Position numbers and translations under genes: made by a program. Of a stretch of 64,000 nt of DNA, positions 34,939 through 45,956 are shown piece after piece. Origin of the DNA: Marasmius tenuissimus. Lineage: Eukaryota > Basidiomycota > Agaricomycetes > Agaricales > Marasmiaceae. Under the pieces are notes generated by a model. The model was given only the letters and a program-made list of their open reading frames with translations. It was not told where the DNA came from and did not search any database. Every line of letters begins with the position of its first letter. The first letter of the stretch is position 1. The stretch covers positions 732,001-796,000 of the forward strand of contig JAQOTA010000048.1 of assembly GCA_029532415.1 (NCBI GenBank), in the 5' to 3' direction.

Positions 34939-36024
34939 ATGAATGGAATGGCCGCTTTGAACACGGATCTATGTCCACCAGACTCGCAACCATTGCACAA
35001 ATTGCCGGGATATGACTCATCGAAAAAACCCCCTCATTCTGCCCTTTCCTCCTCACCTATCTATTCGCACCCTCCCCAGTCCCCCATGTCTCCAACCTCA
35101 CCATTTTATTCATCAGGGGACGAAATAGACTACCCTTTGACTGTGCAAATTGATCCTGGAACACGTCCCGCATCGCCCCGCAACTCGTCGATCCTGCATA
35201 TACCCCCGCTATCACCAGGTTATACGTCCGATAGCGCGTCTACCCATTCTTTCGAGATGTTTGGCTCCCAGCGACTTCATGGTGATACCCTCACTAGTAC
35301 TGTTCCCGCTTCACCTTGTCCGGCCGCGCCTAGAGGACGCCCTCGTCACCGTGTCCCAATGGGCGCTAGACACCCTTACTCCCGACCGGGGCCCTCCATG
35401 ACCTTCAGTAGCTTTTCTGACATCGGCAACGTTGACTTCAGTGCCCTGCCATCGATGCCTATATGTGGCCGCAGCCGTCCCCAGAGCCCCTCGATTGTGG
35501 TCTCGATCTCCAGCTCATCCAATAGCGACGTGGAAAGCGAGGGCTATTACGCTTCCCAAGGATCATTGGAAGGCTATTCATCATGTTCACGCGACTCCAG
35601 TCCTCATGCTACGGATCATAGCATAATGTCAAACGAGGAGTTATCGACTTGGCTCGACGAATACGGGTCGAACATCGGTTCGGCTGCGATCGTCAAGGCC
35701 AGCATTGAACGGCGAAAGAAGAACGCAAAGTACATCTGTACCGAACCCGGTTGTACGTCAGAGTTTACAACGAAGCAAAATTTGAAAAGTGTGTGTATGA
35801 TCATCATTCCGATGTGTTCTGTGTTCTCATCATCTTCAAAAGATCATATCAACAGTCACTTTGGCATCAGGGGCTTTGAATGCTCGTTCTGCGGCAAACC
35901 CTTCACAACCATGCATGTGCGCGGGAGGCACCAGAACACCTGCAAGAAGAATCCGGAGAGGATCAAAACCACTAAGACTTCTCAGACGGAACAGGCCTCT
36001 TCCATACATCCTCCCTCTTCATAA
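34939..36024 (+). CDS. C2H2 zinc-finger protein
   Basis: The chosen ATG at 34939 (MNGMAALNTDLCPPDS) is the first in-frame ATG of a long open frame. The stop TAA is at 36022-36024. The N-terminal 270 or so residues are Ser/Pro-rich with SPTSP- and PLSPGY-like motifs. The fingers are CTEPGCTSEFTTKQNLK, then an intron, then NHINSHFG, and FECSFCGKPFTTMHVRGRHQNTC; a short basic tail follows. The intron (about 35789-35842) is phase 1 and splits finger 1 before its histidines, the arrangement shared by the other C2H2 genes here. It is likely a nuclear DNA-binding protein; targets unknown. The frame is also open upstream, so a 5' exon could exist. Confidence 0.72.
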   Translation: MNGMAALNTDLCPPDSQPLHKLPGYDSSKKPPHSALSSSPIYSHPPQSPMSPTSPFYSSGDEIDYPLTVQIDPGTRPASPRNSSILHIPPLSPGYTSDSASTHSFEMFGSQRLHGDTLTSTVPASPCPAAPRGRPRHRVPMGARHPYSRPGPSMTFSSFSDIGNVDFSALPSMPICGRSRPQSPSIVVSISSSSNSDVESEGYYASQGSLEGYSSCSRDSSPHATDHSIMSNEELSTWLDEYGSNIGSAAIVKASIERRKKNAKYICTEPGCTSEFTTKQNLKSVCMIIIPMCSVFSSSSKDHINSHFGIRGFECSFCGKPFTTMHVRGRHQNTCKKNPERIKTTKTSQTEQASSIHPPSS

Positions 36025-36528
36025 TAGATGTTCTTCCGTCCTTTCTCTGTTCATGTTTCGCTATCCTTAGTACCTTCTCTTCTATCTTCTACCTTAAGTC
36101 TCAATTTCTTTTCCCTCAGCACACATACTGTCGCAATTCTGCTAGTTTCCCCCTACCGTTTCACCGGTTCTCTATCTCTCGTTGACAATGTTTTATGTCC
36201 TCCGTTTCCTCATGGGATTTTGATGTTCAATCTCAAGGATTGAATGTATACTTATCGTTCGCCTCTGTAGCAAGTAGGTCTTGTATCTTACGTCTCTGTT
36301 TTGTGTCCGCTGTTTTTTCCGACATGTCTAGCATGTTCTTGTTCGCGCTGCAACGTCGATCGAGATCGTTGGACATTGATCGATGGATTGTTCATGTTAT
36401 ATAACTCGGAACCTTTACTTAGTGCTTAGCGCTTAACCTTTGTATCACAGAAAAATGCCTTCCCACGTCTCACCTCCACTACACTTTGGTCGCCATCTTC
36501 GATCTTTTTAGGTACGCCAGAAAAAAAA
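36025..36528. other. Intergenic region, 3' flank of the C2H2 gene
   Basis: A pyrimidine-rich 3' flank followed by AT-rich sequence. No gene is supported. The inverted-duplication homology begins at its right edge. Confidence 0.5.
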
Positions 36529-37319
36529 TTGCGACGGCCAGCATATCACCTCGATGTGAAGCGTAGCCCAGGTATTGAGTCAATAGTCAATCTGACCGCG
36601 GTACCGTCATCGAATTTGATCCCCCAAAGCTTTCTTCCGCTGCTGCGATGCATTTCTCGAGGGGAATATCAACACGCACCGACAGCCGGTGGTCAAGCAC
36701 ATGTACAAGAGGCTGTGTGTGGGGGGGGAGGGGGGGAGGGGGGGAGAAGAAAGCCGAGTACGCTGAACAGATGGCGGGGAGTGAGAAAAAGAGTGCAGAG
36801 ACTGTTGGATGTATATCAGTGCGTGGATGTAAGGCACGGGATGGAGGCCAGTCATAGAAATTTGTTCCAGGAGCATGCGTGTTTTTTCGTATCAATGAGG
36901 TCTTCGCGTTACTAACATCTCGATGTGTCTTGAAGGCGGAGGAAAGCTCAACGCGGACAAGAAACTGAGTGAGTGTGGCCAGCAGTGAGGTTTTTCTGGC
37001 CCATCTACCTTTGTTCACCACTGAGGCTACTTACAGGTGTCATGTGTAGATCCAAATCATTCTGTTGGCTGTTCGATGTGAGACTTATGCGTCCAACTCA
37101 ACCCAAACACGATCTGGGCGTCTGCAGAAACAGCAGTGTGACGAGACCCTGACGCTATCGAGTTCTTCTCTGACCAATCCACACCGCTTCTTTATCCTAC
37201 CGACAGAACTGGCCTCATCAATGGGATACCGGGCAGGGGGGGATTTCGCCAAAGGGATGGACTGGGATGGATATCGAAGAAAAGAGCCACCGGAGTATCT
37301 ACAGCAGGCAAGACATTGA
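36529..37319 (+). pseudogene. Deleted MYND-protein copy
   Basis: It starts with RPAYHLDVKR, matching the first residues of the left-arm protein (RPSAYHFDVR), then jumps to sequence matching its C-terminal third (MHFSRG, later AEYAEQMA), so an internal piece of about 1.1 kb is gone. The first MYND Cys residues are altered (VDVRHGMEASH against ANVGCGMETSH), and the DWPNHKAF exon is degenerate. The last part, FAKGMDWDGYRRKEPPEYLQ, still resembles the end of the intact gene. Several frame changes are needed. It is not a working gene. Confidence 0.75.
36721..36744 (+). repeat. G-tract (three long G runs)
   Basis: Runs of 8, 7 and 7 G separated by single A or AG-like breaks lie inside the deleted MYND copy. 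The left-arm counterpart does not have them, so this is a local expansion with G-quadruplex potential. Confidence 0.6.
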
Positions 37320-37626
37320 CAACGGTGGGAGCCGTAGTGAGTGACGTAAGTACCTGAGTTCGGGCAAAGATGCAGGCTTTCCATCAATGGATCGGTCTTC
37401 GATACTTCTGAGCCGCGCTGAGGATCAAGATGTACCTAGATCGTAATCGATACGACGACCATGCGAATTGAGACCAGTCATATCTATCTTTTTCCCTCAT
37501 TGACGACCTCTGATTTGAATCATTGAGAGTTCGGAAGTTCAACTTGCAGGCCAGCTTCGGCACTTTCCGACGAGGTATTTTGAAATTCTCATGACTAGCG
37601 CTTGACGTGAACACCACCCTGATTCG
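37320..37626. other. Right-arm spacer between the MYND remnant and the ATPase copy
   Basis: Corresponds to 13040-13321 of the left arm. No gene is supported. Confidence 0.4.
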
Positions 37627-39023
37627 ATGTCTCGAGCTATTCGTGCTTACTTCGAATTATCCCGCAAAATCAGGGTAACGCCAAGCGGGCCATTCCTCTT
37701 CGACAGTATCAGACGGTCCAGTACTACTGCCATTTCCAGGGACTCATCCTATCCGAGGCCACATACATCTCGGGAGTTTCGAGCCATTGGTTCACCTCCT
37801 CACTCTCAGTCCTTTAGCAACATTTGTCTTCAGAAGGCAAATCTTTCCAGTGTAGAAGCCCAACATCTCACTCGAGTAGACAAGCATGAGAACAAGACTT
37901 CGAAATCAAGAGGTCACCCGGCGCATTTGGAAGATGCTATCCAGACTCGCCTTTCCGAAGTGAGTCATTTCCCTCATTAGCTGCGTACACCATTCAGATT
38001 ACCGAGTCGCTCTTCTAGCTCAGGGATCCTACAACCGAATTCAAGGTCGTGGTTCGGCGGCGACACTTCTGCGACCGTACTTCCATCTTCGATATCACAC
38101 CAAAGTGTCGAAATATCCTCTTGGGAACACCTCCCGGTATTGGCAAGACGACAACTCTGTCCATGATTCGCCATTTCTATGATGTTTTGCTCAAGGATGA
38201 CTTCCACGATCTTTTTCGCAACACGGCAGTGGGCCGTTCGATTTTCGAGGACGGAGAGGAGATCGAGAACCGTAGCGCTTGTTTCGTGATAATGTTGGAT
38301 TTTGCTAAACTCAAGCCCCTTGATCCCGAGTTCGATTTTGACGTGGAAGTCAACAAGCAATTACAAGAGTTTCTCAGTCGGTATTCGGAGTTTTTCAGTG
38401 GCTCGAACATCCAGATTGGGAAATCTGCGTCAGAGACGTTGTCAAACATCCTGGTTCGTGGCGAATTCACATACCATTAGGCTTCCCATTGACCCGTCTT
38501 ACTGACATTCGATTTGATTTGAAATGTGTTGATTAGATTAAGACGGTTCGACTTTATCCTCGTCCGGTCGTCTTCATCGACGATTATGACTCCCCCTGGC
38601 AGGAGATTAGGCGTCAAAAGGTGTTTCGCCGCGCGCAAGGCCGGAAATTCGAAAACCAATATTGTCGCTTTCTCCAAAAACTCGCCATCTGGAATAGGGG
38701 TGTTGTGCCCCTTGTCGTTTTTTGCGGGCGAGACAGAGCTCTTTCATGTCTTTCGCACTGGGTTCAGTCATTGCGAGGTACTTGATATCGTCTATGATCC
38801 CGGTCTTGGACGTGGTTTCAGCAAACAGGATGTTCGAAGCATTGGTGAGCGGCTGGATGAAGACTTTCCTTCGTTGGGTTTAGGTGGATTGGCGGAGGAA
38901 TACTTAAACTCGGAGGAGGGGAAAATTGATTGGCAATGCGATGGTCAATACTACGGGTTGTCGTCTACGCAGGTACTCCAACGTTTCCATGACGCGCTGG
39001 AGGCCCGGGCTGCGAGGAGTTGA
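37627..39023 (+). pseudogene. AAA-ATPase-like copy (right arm), one-base frameshift
   Basis: ATG at 37627 (MSRAIRAYFELSRK, Arg-rich as in the left copy) and TGA at 39021-39023. It has the same two-intron structure. The core shows GTPPGIGKTTTLSMIRHFYD (Walker A), then VVFIDDYDSPW (Walker B-like) and AEEYLNSEEGKIDWQCDGQYYG. After RGVVPLVV the run at 38718-38723 has six T where the left copy implies five; the frame is lost there and the correct frame resumes as FAGETELFHVFRTGF. This is the only break seen, so the lesion is either recent or an assembly error. It is clearly more diverged from the left copy than the helical-protein pair is. Confidence 0.7.
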
Positions 39024-41351
39024 GAGGAAGTGTGATTGATTGTGGCAGGATTGATGCATACATTCGGGAGATGATGTTTTCTTGTGGAAAACGTAGGTTG
39101 CAGCTAAGGGAGTCAATACATCGCCAACGATTCGTTTGTAATTCACACAGGAATGCTATTGGGCCCGGCGCATCCGATGCGCTCGTGCCTCACTGTCGCC
39201 GGCATGAGGGGGGCGAAGTGAATGGTTTTGAGTATAGGAGTTCGAGGGCACAAAGCACCGAACGCATTGACCATGACTTTCAAGTTTCAACCATCCCGGG
39301 GATTGGATTGACGGTACAGAAAGTAATGGTGAGCGTTGGATCATAAAATAACACCATACCTGGATCACATCCTTCGCGACTTTTCTCCCGACTTGTCTAT
39401 AGTCTGAGTCCCTTAGCTTTTTCTTCATCCCACAAGCCTGTCATTGTTTTCTCCAATTTCGTCCCAGCCGCCACGGTTGCTAGTAAATATCCAATTGCGG
39501 TTTTGTTTCTGTGAACGGGCCAAAAAAGATAGGAAATAGGTTTATGCACGGTCTAAAGGGCGCCGGTCTCTGGGGCGGAACAAGAGCTGTTATGTTGGGA
39601 GGGACACCACATGGAAATAGCACGAAGACTGACGGTGGCTTGGCAGCCTCCGAACCGTAGCGGTTTCGTTTTCAGGAGACTGCTGACACGGCTTCCAAGA
39701 TACAAGTCTTGTCTCTCGTTAAATGCGTCGGACATATTCTACCTCCAGGAGGTCTCCATTTCTTTCTGAGCCACTGTCGTCCATCATCCTGCCAGTGGCA
39801 CCACAAGCGGATTCCGATCCTGACTTTAGATAGGCGCTCACCCTCAAAGTTTCGCTTCAACGAGCGTCGGCTCATGCGTAGCACCGTCAAGGGGCTGTCC
39901 AGAACGCGTCTGTCGACCGGTCACTGTGTAGGTACCTAAATCGTGACTCCGTTGCGGGGGACGAGTACAAGGAGAATGGTGTATAGAATTAGTGGGGAAA
40001 TGGTGTACGGAGTTGAATAAAAACCTTTCTAGCTCGGATAAGCCCTTGGCATTGCCCATAAATGCCAACGTGTTGCCTGAAAAGAGTACTAAGTATAATA
40101 TTTAGATAGAACCCGTGTGTCTCACCGGCGAGAGCAGAGGTCCAATAGACTGGTAAATCTCGATATCGAACCGATTGAACATCTCACTTCTGTCGATGAC
40201 TGCGATTCAAAGTCTTGCGTAGGGAGTGGCGAGTTGAGTCGGGACTTGTGGTCAGTGGTAGTTTGGTGGTAGTAGCCAACTACCACAAGTTGAGTCTGAA
40301 GCACAGACCCGTGAGAAAGCGTTGAAAATCTCTCCTTCTCATGTGCGGTCATCACTTATGCAGCTTCCAACGATCGTCGATGAATTCGGGCATCCTTGCG
40401 TAACTCGCATATGAATAACAGGTGGAAGAAGATCTACTAGGGTAACGAAGAGTGCCTTTCAAGAGGTGCTGGATTTTCCAGAGCGAAAGGACTTGTTGGG
40501 TCACCTCAAGAATTTCAACCCGCGAATTGTGGAAGGAACCCAACCGAGGAGTTCTCAACGGCACAGAGTATACTCCTTTTCGAAAGAGAAGAAAGAAAAC
40601 CAGTCTGAAATGACACTACGGATGTGTTCGCGTTGCAGATTACTCTTTTACGGGCTTTGCTGATACCGTGTATTGTCGTTGACAGGAGAATACATTCCTC
40701 AAAATGCAGCGGAACCTGCGGGAAATGCAGAACTGGACTGGCTTCATCCTATACAGCTTTTTGAATGCTCCCAAGGCCGTTCTATCGATAAAACCTGGTT
40801 TTCCCCTCGATTCGATGTGCTTCTTCCTTTTCTCCTACCGCTTCAATAATGCCGTTCTGCTTTGGCAATTGGTTCTCGATACCGTCGATCCCTTCGAATT
40901 CAATAGATGGGCCGGAATTCTTGTACTTGCGACGCCACGTTCGTGAACGTAGCACGGAGAGTTGGCAGCGAGGATGTACCTGGACTACCCCTACGTCCCA
41001 TTTGTCATCCTTTCACGCTGTTGGCGGCCGCTTGTATTGTCACCTCACGCTCAAACTGCTTTGGCAGCCAGCGGAGAACAGAGAAGGGTCCCCTACTGTC
41101 TTCCGAAACTTTATTCGAAGGGGCCACATGAAGGTACCGAGCTCCATTTCTCAAGGCCAGGGGCCGAAGCAGGTACCCGAGTCGCACAAGTTTCCCCTCG
41201 GTGTCAGTCTGAATATCCTAGAAGTGAGTGCCACTTACTGTATTGCCCACATTCAAGTACTTAAGCCAGCCGTCTTCTAATGTGAAGAGCATCGGCCTAA
41301 ACCATCGACCTCTGTTTCGCCTCTCTGAATCTAAACCAGCCCGCAGTGACC
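39024..41351. other. Right-arm spacer with conserved blocks
   Basis: Counterpart of 9420-11607 in inverted order. It contains the matching blocks at 39709-39939, 40010-40230, 40310-40560 and 40920-41220. No secure gene. Confidence 0.5.
39709..39939 (+). other. Conserved uncharacterised coding-like segment (right arm)
   Basis: This open frame contains VKCVGHILPPGGLHFFLSHC, matching the - strand peptide at 10905-11134. It is followed by a basic region without a counterpart of certain frame. No domain recognised. Confidence 0.3.
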
Positions 41352-44276
41352 ATGTCTGCCGACTTCGATCCCAGTGCCAGAATGGCGACAATCTCTTCGG
41401 AAATCCGCAATGCCATTCGTCAAGCTCTCCCAATGCCCGCAGATCAGTTCTTGACCGTCGTCGCCCCCGGGAAGGTTCTCAACCTCGATGTAAGTATAAC
41501 TCTACTCGTGCTGAATCCCTCAAAAATCATGACTCTGATCATCGTTCGTTGCAGGAATACGCTCATGGATTTGATCGAAACGGAAAGCCGACGACTCCCC
41601 TTCTTCCTGCGGCAACGGAACTTGCTCAGGCGAGGCTCTGCGATGACATGCCTTCGTATGGGCCGTTCCAGCTTGGCCCTACTGGGAGGTCGGTAGCTCG
41701 CAGCTACGGACAAGCGCTGTCGAAGCTGGTTCCTTCAGGTAAGGGAAATCGTCGGATGCATTTACGAGACTTTCATTGAATGGGGGTTCTTCGAATCTTT
41801 AGGCACCACTGTCGGTATTGCTACTGAGGGCTCCGTCTTGACCTACGCTCAAGAACGCTACAAGCAAGCCATGGCGTGGCTCACGACGTTGGATACTCGA
41901 CTAGGCAAGACTCGAGTCGAGGTGTACACCCAGAAGCAACATGCGTATACGAAGGTAGTCGAAGACAAAGCTCGCGCATATGCATGTGCTCTCGAGAAAG
42001 CGAAGAAGGAAGTCATTGACCCCAGCGATATCGACGCCGTCCGCGCCATATATGACCAATGGGTGAATGAGAATGCCAGGACGTACCGAAACTTCACGCA
42101 AGCGGCCTATATGGACTGGGTGATCACGGGGAAGAAGGAAGAAGTCGAGTACTACTTCGCGATTGTGGACCAAGATTCGGCCATGTCACGGGTCGAACAG
42201 AGCAAGGTGGGTTCTCTTCTCGAGCTGCTCTGGACACACTTCTCGTGAGGCTTACATGAACGTCACCGTTTTACAGGAGGCTATGCGCGCATTGGTCGTA
42301 CAAGATTCTGATGGTGCAGTGGAACACTCGAAAGTGGTACTGGAGCCAAGATGCTGGTGAGTGATCCCCAAGGTGTCCTCTCGAGCGCATCAACCCAATA
42401 TTGATCATGATCACTTGATTCTTCAGGGCCGTTTACGCATTGAACAAGATCGCAGACCCAACCGATAACACTCGGACTGTAGAATGGTACACATACGAGA
42501 TCACGAGGCTTCGATCAATGAACGCGTTGATAGCGGCCATGAGGGAGGTACGCGAACACTTTTCCCTACTCCCCATAATGTGGGTCACTGATTGGTACGG
42601 GAACAGACCTCTCCGACGCAAGAGGCGATGGAGGGTTCGGTCGAACCTGAGGTCAAGTCCAAGGATAAGGCGGAAGCCATCGATGGACCCCTCAAGGTTT
42701 CTTTCGAGGCGTACTTCAGAGCCAGGGAGTCTCACAAGCAGATTTCAGCCAAGATGGGCTTGTACGTGTGGTGTTTATGCGACTGCGTTTGTCTTTCGTG
42801 CACGTTACTTATCACGAGATTGCAGGTCACCCCTCGACAAGGAGAAAGCTTACGAGAAATACAAAGCCGCAGAACGAGACATGTTCACAGCATTGAAAGA
42901 CAATAGCGAGGCCGAGGCTCAGAACCTCGCAAAGGTGGCTTTGGATGCTCAAAAAGAGATGGAGAAGGGTATGGCGTCCACAAATGGGGTCCTCCAGCAA
43001 AGGCAAGAGGCGAACGCTGAGCTGATCAAGCAATATGTGAACGCAAGAAAACTCCTGATGCAGAAGGGCTCAGATGGTGGCTTCATAGACGTCGTGGCCA
43101 AAGAGATGAGGGTTGGAGCTGGCAGACCTGACCCGGAAGCGCCCGTGCTACCAGGAACGCAGTTCAACACCGGAAAATCGACCAACGGAAAATCGGTACG
43201 GCCGGCAGCGGACTTCTTCACGACGATCTCGTTGGATGTGAACGAGGCTAGCTCTTCGGCAAGCTCGACTTTGAGCGCCGAATCCTCGGACTCCGGTTCC
43301 TCAGAGTCCTCCTACAATAGGTGGTGGTGGAAGACGGTTGAGGCGTCCGCTCAGCAGTCGGGTGCTCAGTCCTCTATCCAACAAAGCATGGCCAAGAGCT
43401 CGTGCAAGATCTCGTTCGAGTGCATGAGGGTCGACATCACGCGGCCCTGGATGAGGCCCGAGCTGTTCTACGACACAGATTTGACGGTGCCAGTGGGACA
43501 ATTGTTCGTGTTCACTTCACTTGACCAGAACCAATTTCTCACCAATATCTTCTACCAGTATCTCCCCAGGTGCATTCGATTTGAAGGAACTGATGGAGGG
43601 TAAGAAGAGCCAGGAAAAATACGAAGAGGAAATGAAGCTCTACAACACCTTCCCGATGTACCCCACAGGTATGGCCCTCCTTCGATTTCCAAGTTCATCA
43701 CCAACTGGTCTATAGCTTTCCTTTTGGCATGCAATACTGTTCTCGAGATAAGCGGTGAAACGGCAAGTATTCAGAACCACTTCTCTACCTCGAATTCGAC
43801 GAAGAGGAGCATCAACTATGGACCATTCACCGTCTCTGCCGATCGGTCCAGCACGGCGTCAAGCGCCAGCACGAAGTGCGAGGCCACCGCTACTGGGTGC
43901 CGGTGAGTAGACCCTTGTTTTAGCACACCAGGATGCTGAGGCTCTGTACGTGCGCAGGATCATAATCAAGTCACCTCAAATCATCGGATGGATTTCCCAA
44001 ATCGTGCCGGCTCTCCCTCGTTTGAGTCGCGACAAGAGGAACGCGATCATCGCGAGGCAGGAACAGATTGCTAGCGATGAGTACAAGGCTGAACAAGACC
44101 GAATTGCAGCGGCGAACAAGGCGAAAAATGCGCCCGAAAACAAGGCTATCGCCAGTGCGAATGGTAATCAAAACCTGGCGAATGGTCCCGATACGAAGGT
44201 CACTAGCACTGCCGACGCGAAGGATAATAATCTTACCAAGGATATTACCAGCGCGGTTCTCAGCGCGAAAAAGTAG
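41352..44276 (+). CDS. Uncharacterised helical, Ser-rich fungal protein (right copy)
   Basis: ATG at 41352 (MSADFDPSARM) and stop TAG at 44274-44276. It has the same exon structure and nearly the same sequence as 6488-9419. Differences include IDPSD for ADPSD, TSPTQEAMEG for PSPTQEAIEG, SDSGSSES for SDSSSSES and RWWWK for RWWWQ. All splice sites and frames are kept. Two intact, almost identical copies suggest recent duplication or ongoing gene conversion, and that the protein is maintained. Function unknown. Confidence 0.75.
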
Positions 44277-44667
44277 GAACACTGTGCTACGTACTCCCGT
44301 TTACCTAGACGACTGTGAATCGAATAACTTCTCTCTGAAAATCTGGACTTGTGACAACGTCGTCTGCTGTCCGTACGAAACTTACCAGAGACGCGTCCAC
44401 ATCCCCCCGCTCCCCTACCATGAATGAATCACACTTCCAATTACATGCACAGAAGGGGATGCACAATGCAGATTGTACCTGCGACGATCATCCACACAGC
44501 GGCGAGTCAGGTTATCATTTGAATGGAGGCCTTAGTTCCAGCCCGTGCAGATTGCAAGGCAGACGGGTGTCCCGATAACTTTCGGATAATAACGAACAGG
44601 GCTGAACAATTCTATTATTGCACAAGGACCGGTAGCATAACGAGCATACCAATCAGAGACACATCAT
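44277..44667. other. Convergent intergenic region
   Basis: 3' flanks of the helical-protein gene and of the ATPase-like pseudogene. The duplication homology ends near 44335. No gene seen. Confidence 0.5.
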
Positions 44668-45956
44668 CTAGTACGCACATCGAGGCTTGACCAAAATCCA
44701 TTTCGCGGCCACTGGCCCTTTGACTTGTGATGCGTCCTCCAGCTTGCCATGAAAATATTGAAGCATCTTCCGGCACGAAAGCCCGTAGTACTGACCGACG
44801 CCCTCCCATTCGAGCTTGCCCTCGTCCGAGTTCAAGTATTCCTTTGCGAGCCGCCGCAAATTTAAGGAGTGAAATCATTGTCCAGATGTTCTGCAACGCG
44901 TTGAAGGTCCTCTTGGTTGAAGCCAACCATCTCATCGATAGCAAATTTTGTTCCATAGATAATGTCGTAGACGTGTCCGCGATGATTGCTAAAAGTAGGG
45001 AATATGTTGGGCTCACCAGCGAAGAAGACGAGGGGCACAAATCTGCCGTGATTCATGATGAAGAGTGTGCCAAAAAAGGATTCGAGCTTGCTGCTGAAGT
45101 CGGTATCTTTCTGTATCAGAGAGGACGAAACTGGGGTGTATTCGACGTCCCAGAAGGGTTTGTCATAGTTGTCGATGCAGACAACGAGTCGTTGGGAATG
45201 TTCGGCTATCACGTCCTGATACATCTTAAGTATGTGTTTATGAGAAACAGAGAGACATTCTACGCACCACGATGTTGTTCAATGTCTTTACTGCAGACTC
45301 TTCGTCGATAAGAAGTGCCCTAGCTGCCTCGTCTCCCAGCCCAAGCTTAGAAGCGTACCGGTCGACAACTTGCTTCGTCTGTTCATTGAGCGTCCCAGAA
45401 AAGTTGAACCTATCGTCCAATACATTCAGATCTGCAAAATCCAGTGTCATCACACAACAGCCGCTACGGTATTTGAACTCCTCCGCGCCTAAAGACGGTA
45501 TCTCTGAAGTTGTCGTCAAACTCATCGGCGTGGAGGATGTCGTAGAAATAGCGGATCATGGAAACTGTTGTCGTCTTGCCATGTCCAGGTGGAGTTTGCA
45601 AGAGCACGGCTCGGCGCATACGGGTGACTTCAAAAATGGGAGTGCGTTCGCGAAAGTGGCGCCTGTGAACGAGGGATTTGAAGTCTGTTGTTGGGTCACG
45701 AAGCTTGAGAAAGGTTCGGATGTTGAGTGTGGAATACATAACTCTACAAACGAAGCCATACCTCTGCGAGCCGACAACGCAATTGCTCCTCTGAGTATCC
45801 CAAACGGAGCACATTCAGACCGCCACGATTGGCGACAGGTTGAAATCCAGCATCGGAGAATGGGGAAGGGGGAGTTGAAGGTGGAATTGAAAAGTCGTCT
45901 TGCGAGACCGTACATTCATTCTCATTCCGCGGATTGGGACCTTCAAACGATTGCAT
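44668..45956 (-). pseudogene. Third AAA-ATPase-like copy, two frameshifts
   Basis: ATG at 45956 (MQSFEGPNPRNENE, a different N-terminus without the Arg-rich start). After an intron it reads LRDPTTDFKSLVHRRHF, then QTPPGHGKTTTVSMIRYFYD (Walker A), then later LVVCIDNYDKPFWD (Walker B-like), VPLVFFAGEPNIF and LAKEYLNSDEGKLEWEGVGQYYG. The stop is at 44668-44670. One frame change lies near 45485-45500, between FRDTVF and GAEEFKYRS. A second lies near 44870, where one T is missing before TAAATTTG and creates a TAA after NDFTP. It is more diverged from the two arm copies than they are from each other. Confidence 0.7.

Larger units (their letters stand above)
36527..44335. repeat. Right arm of the large inverted duplication
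   Basis: Partner of 6430-15167 in opposite orientation: MYND remnant, frameshifted ATPase-like copy, conserved spacer blocks, then an intact helical-protein gene. It is shorter than the left arm mainly because the MYND copy lost about 1.1 kb. Confidence 0.85.
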
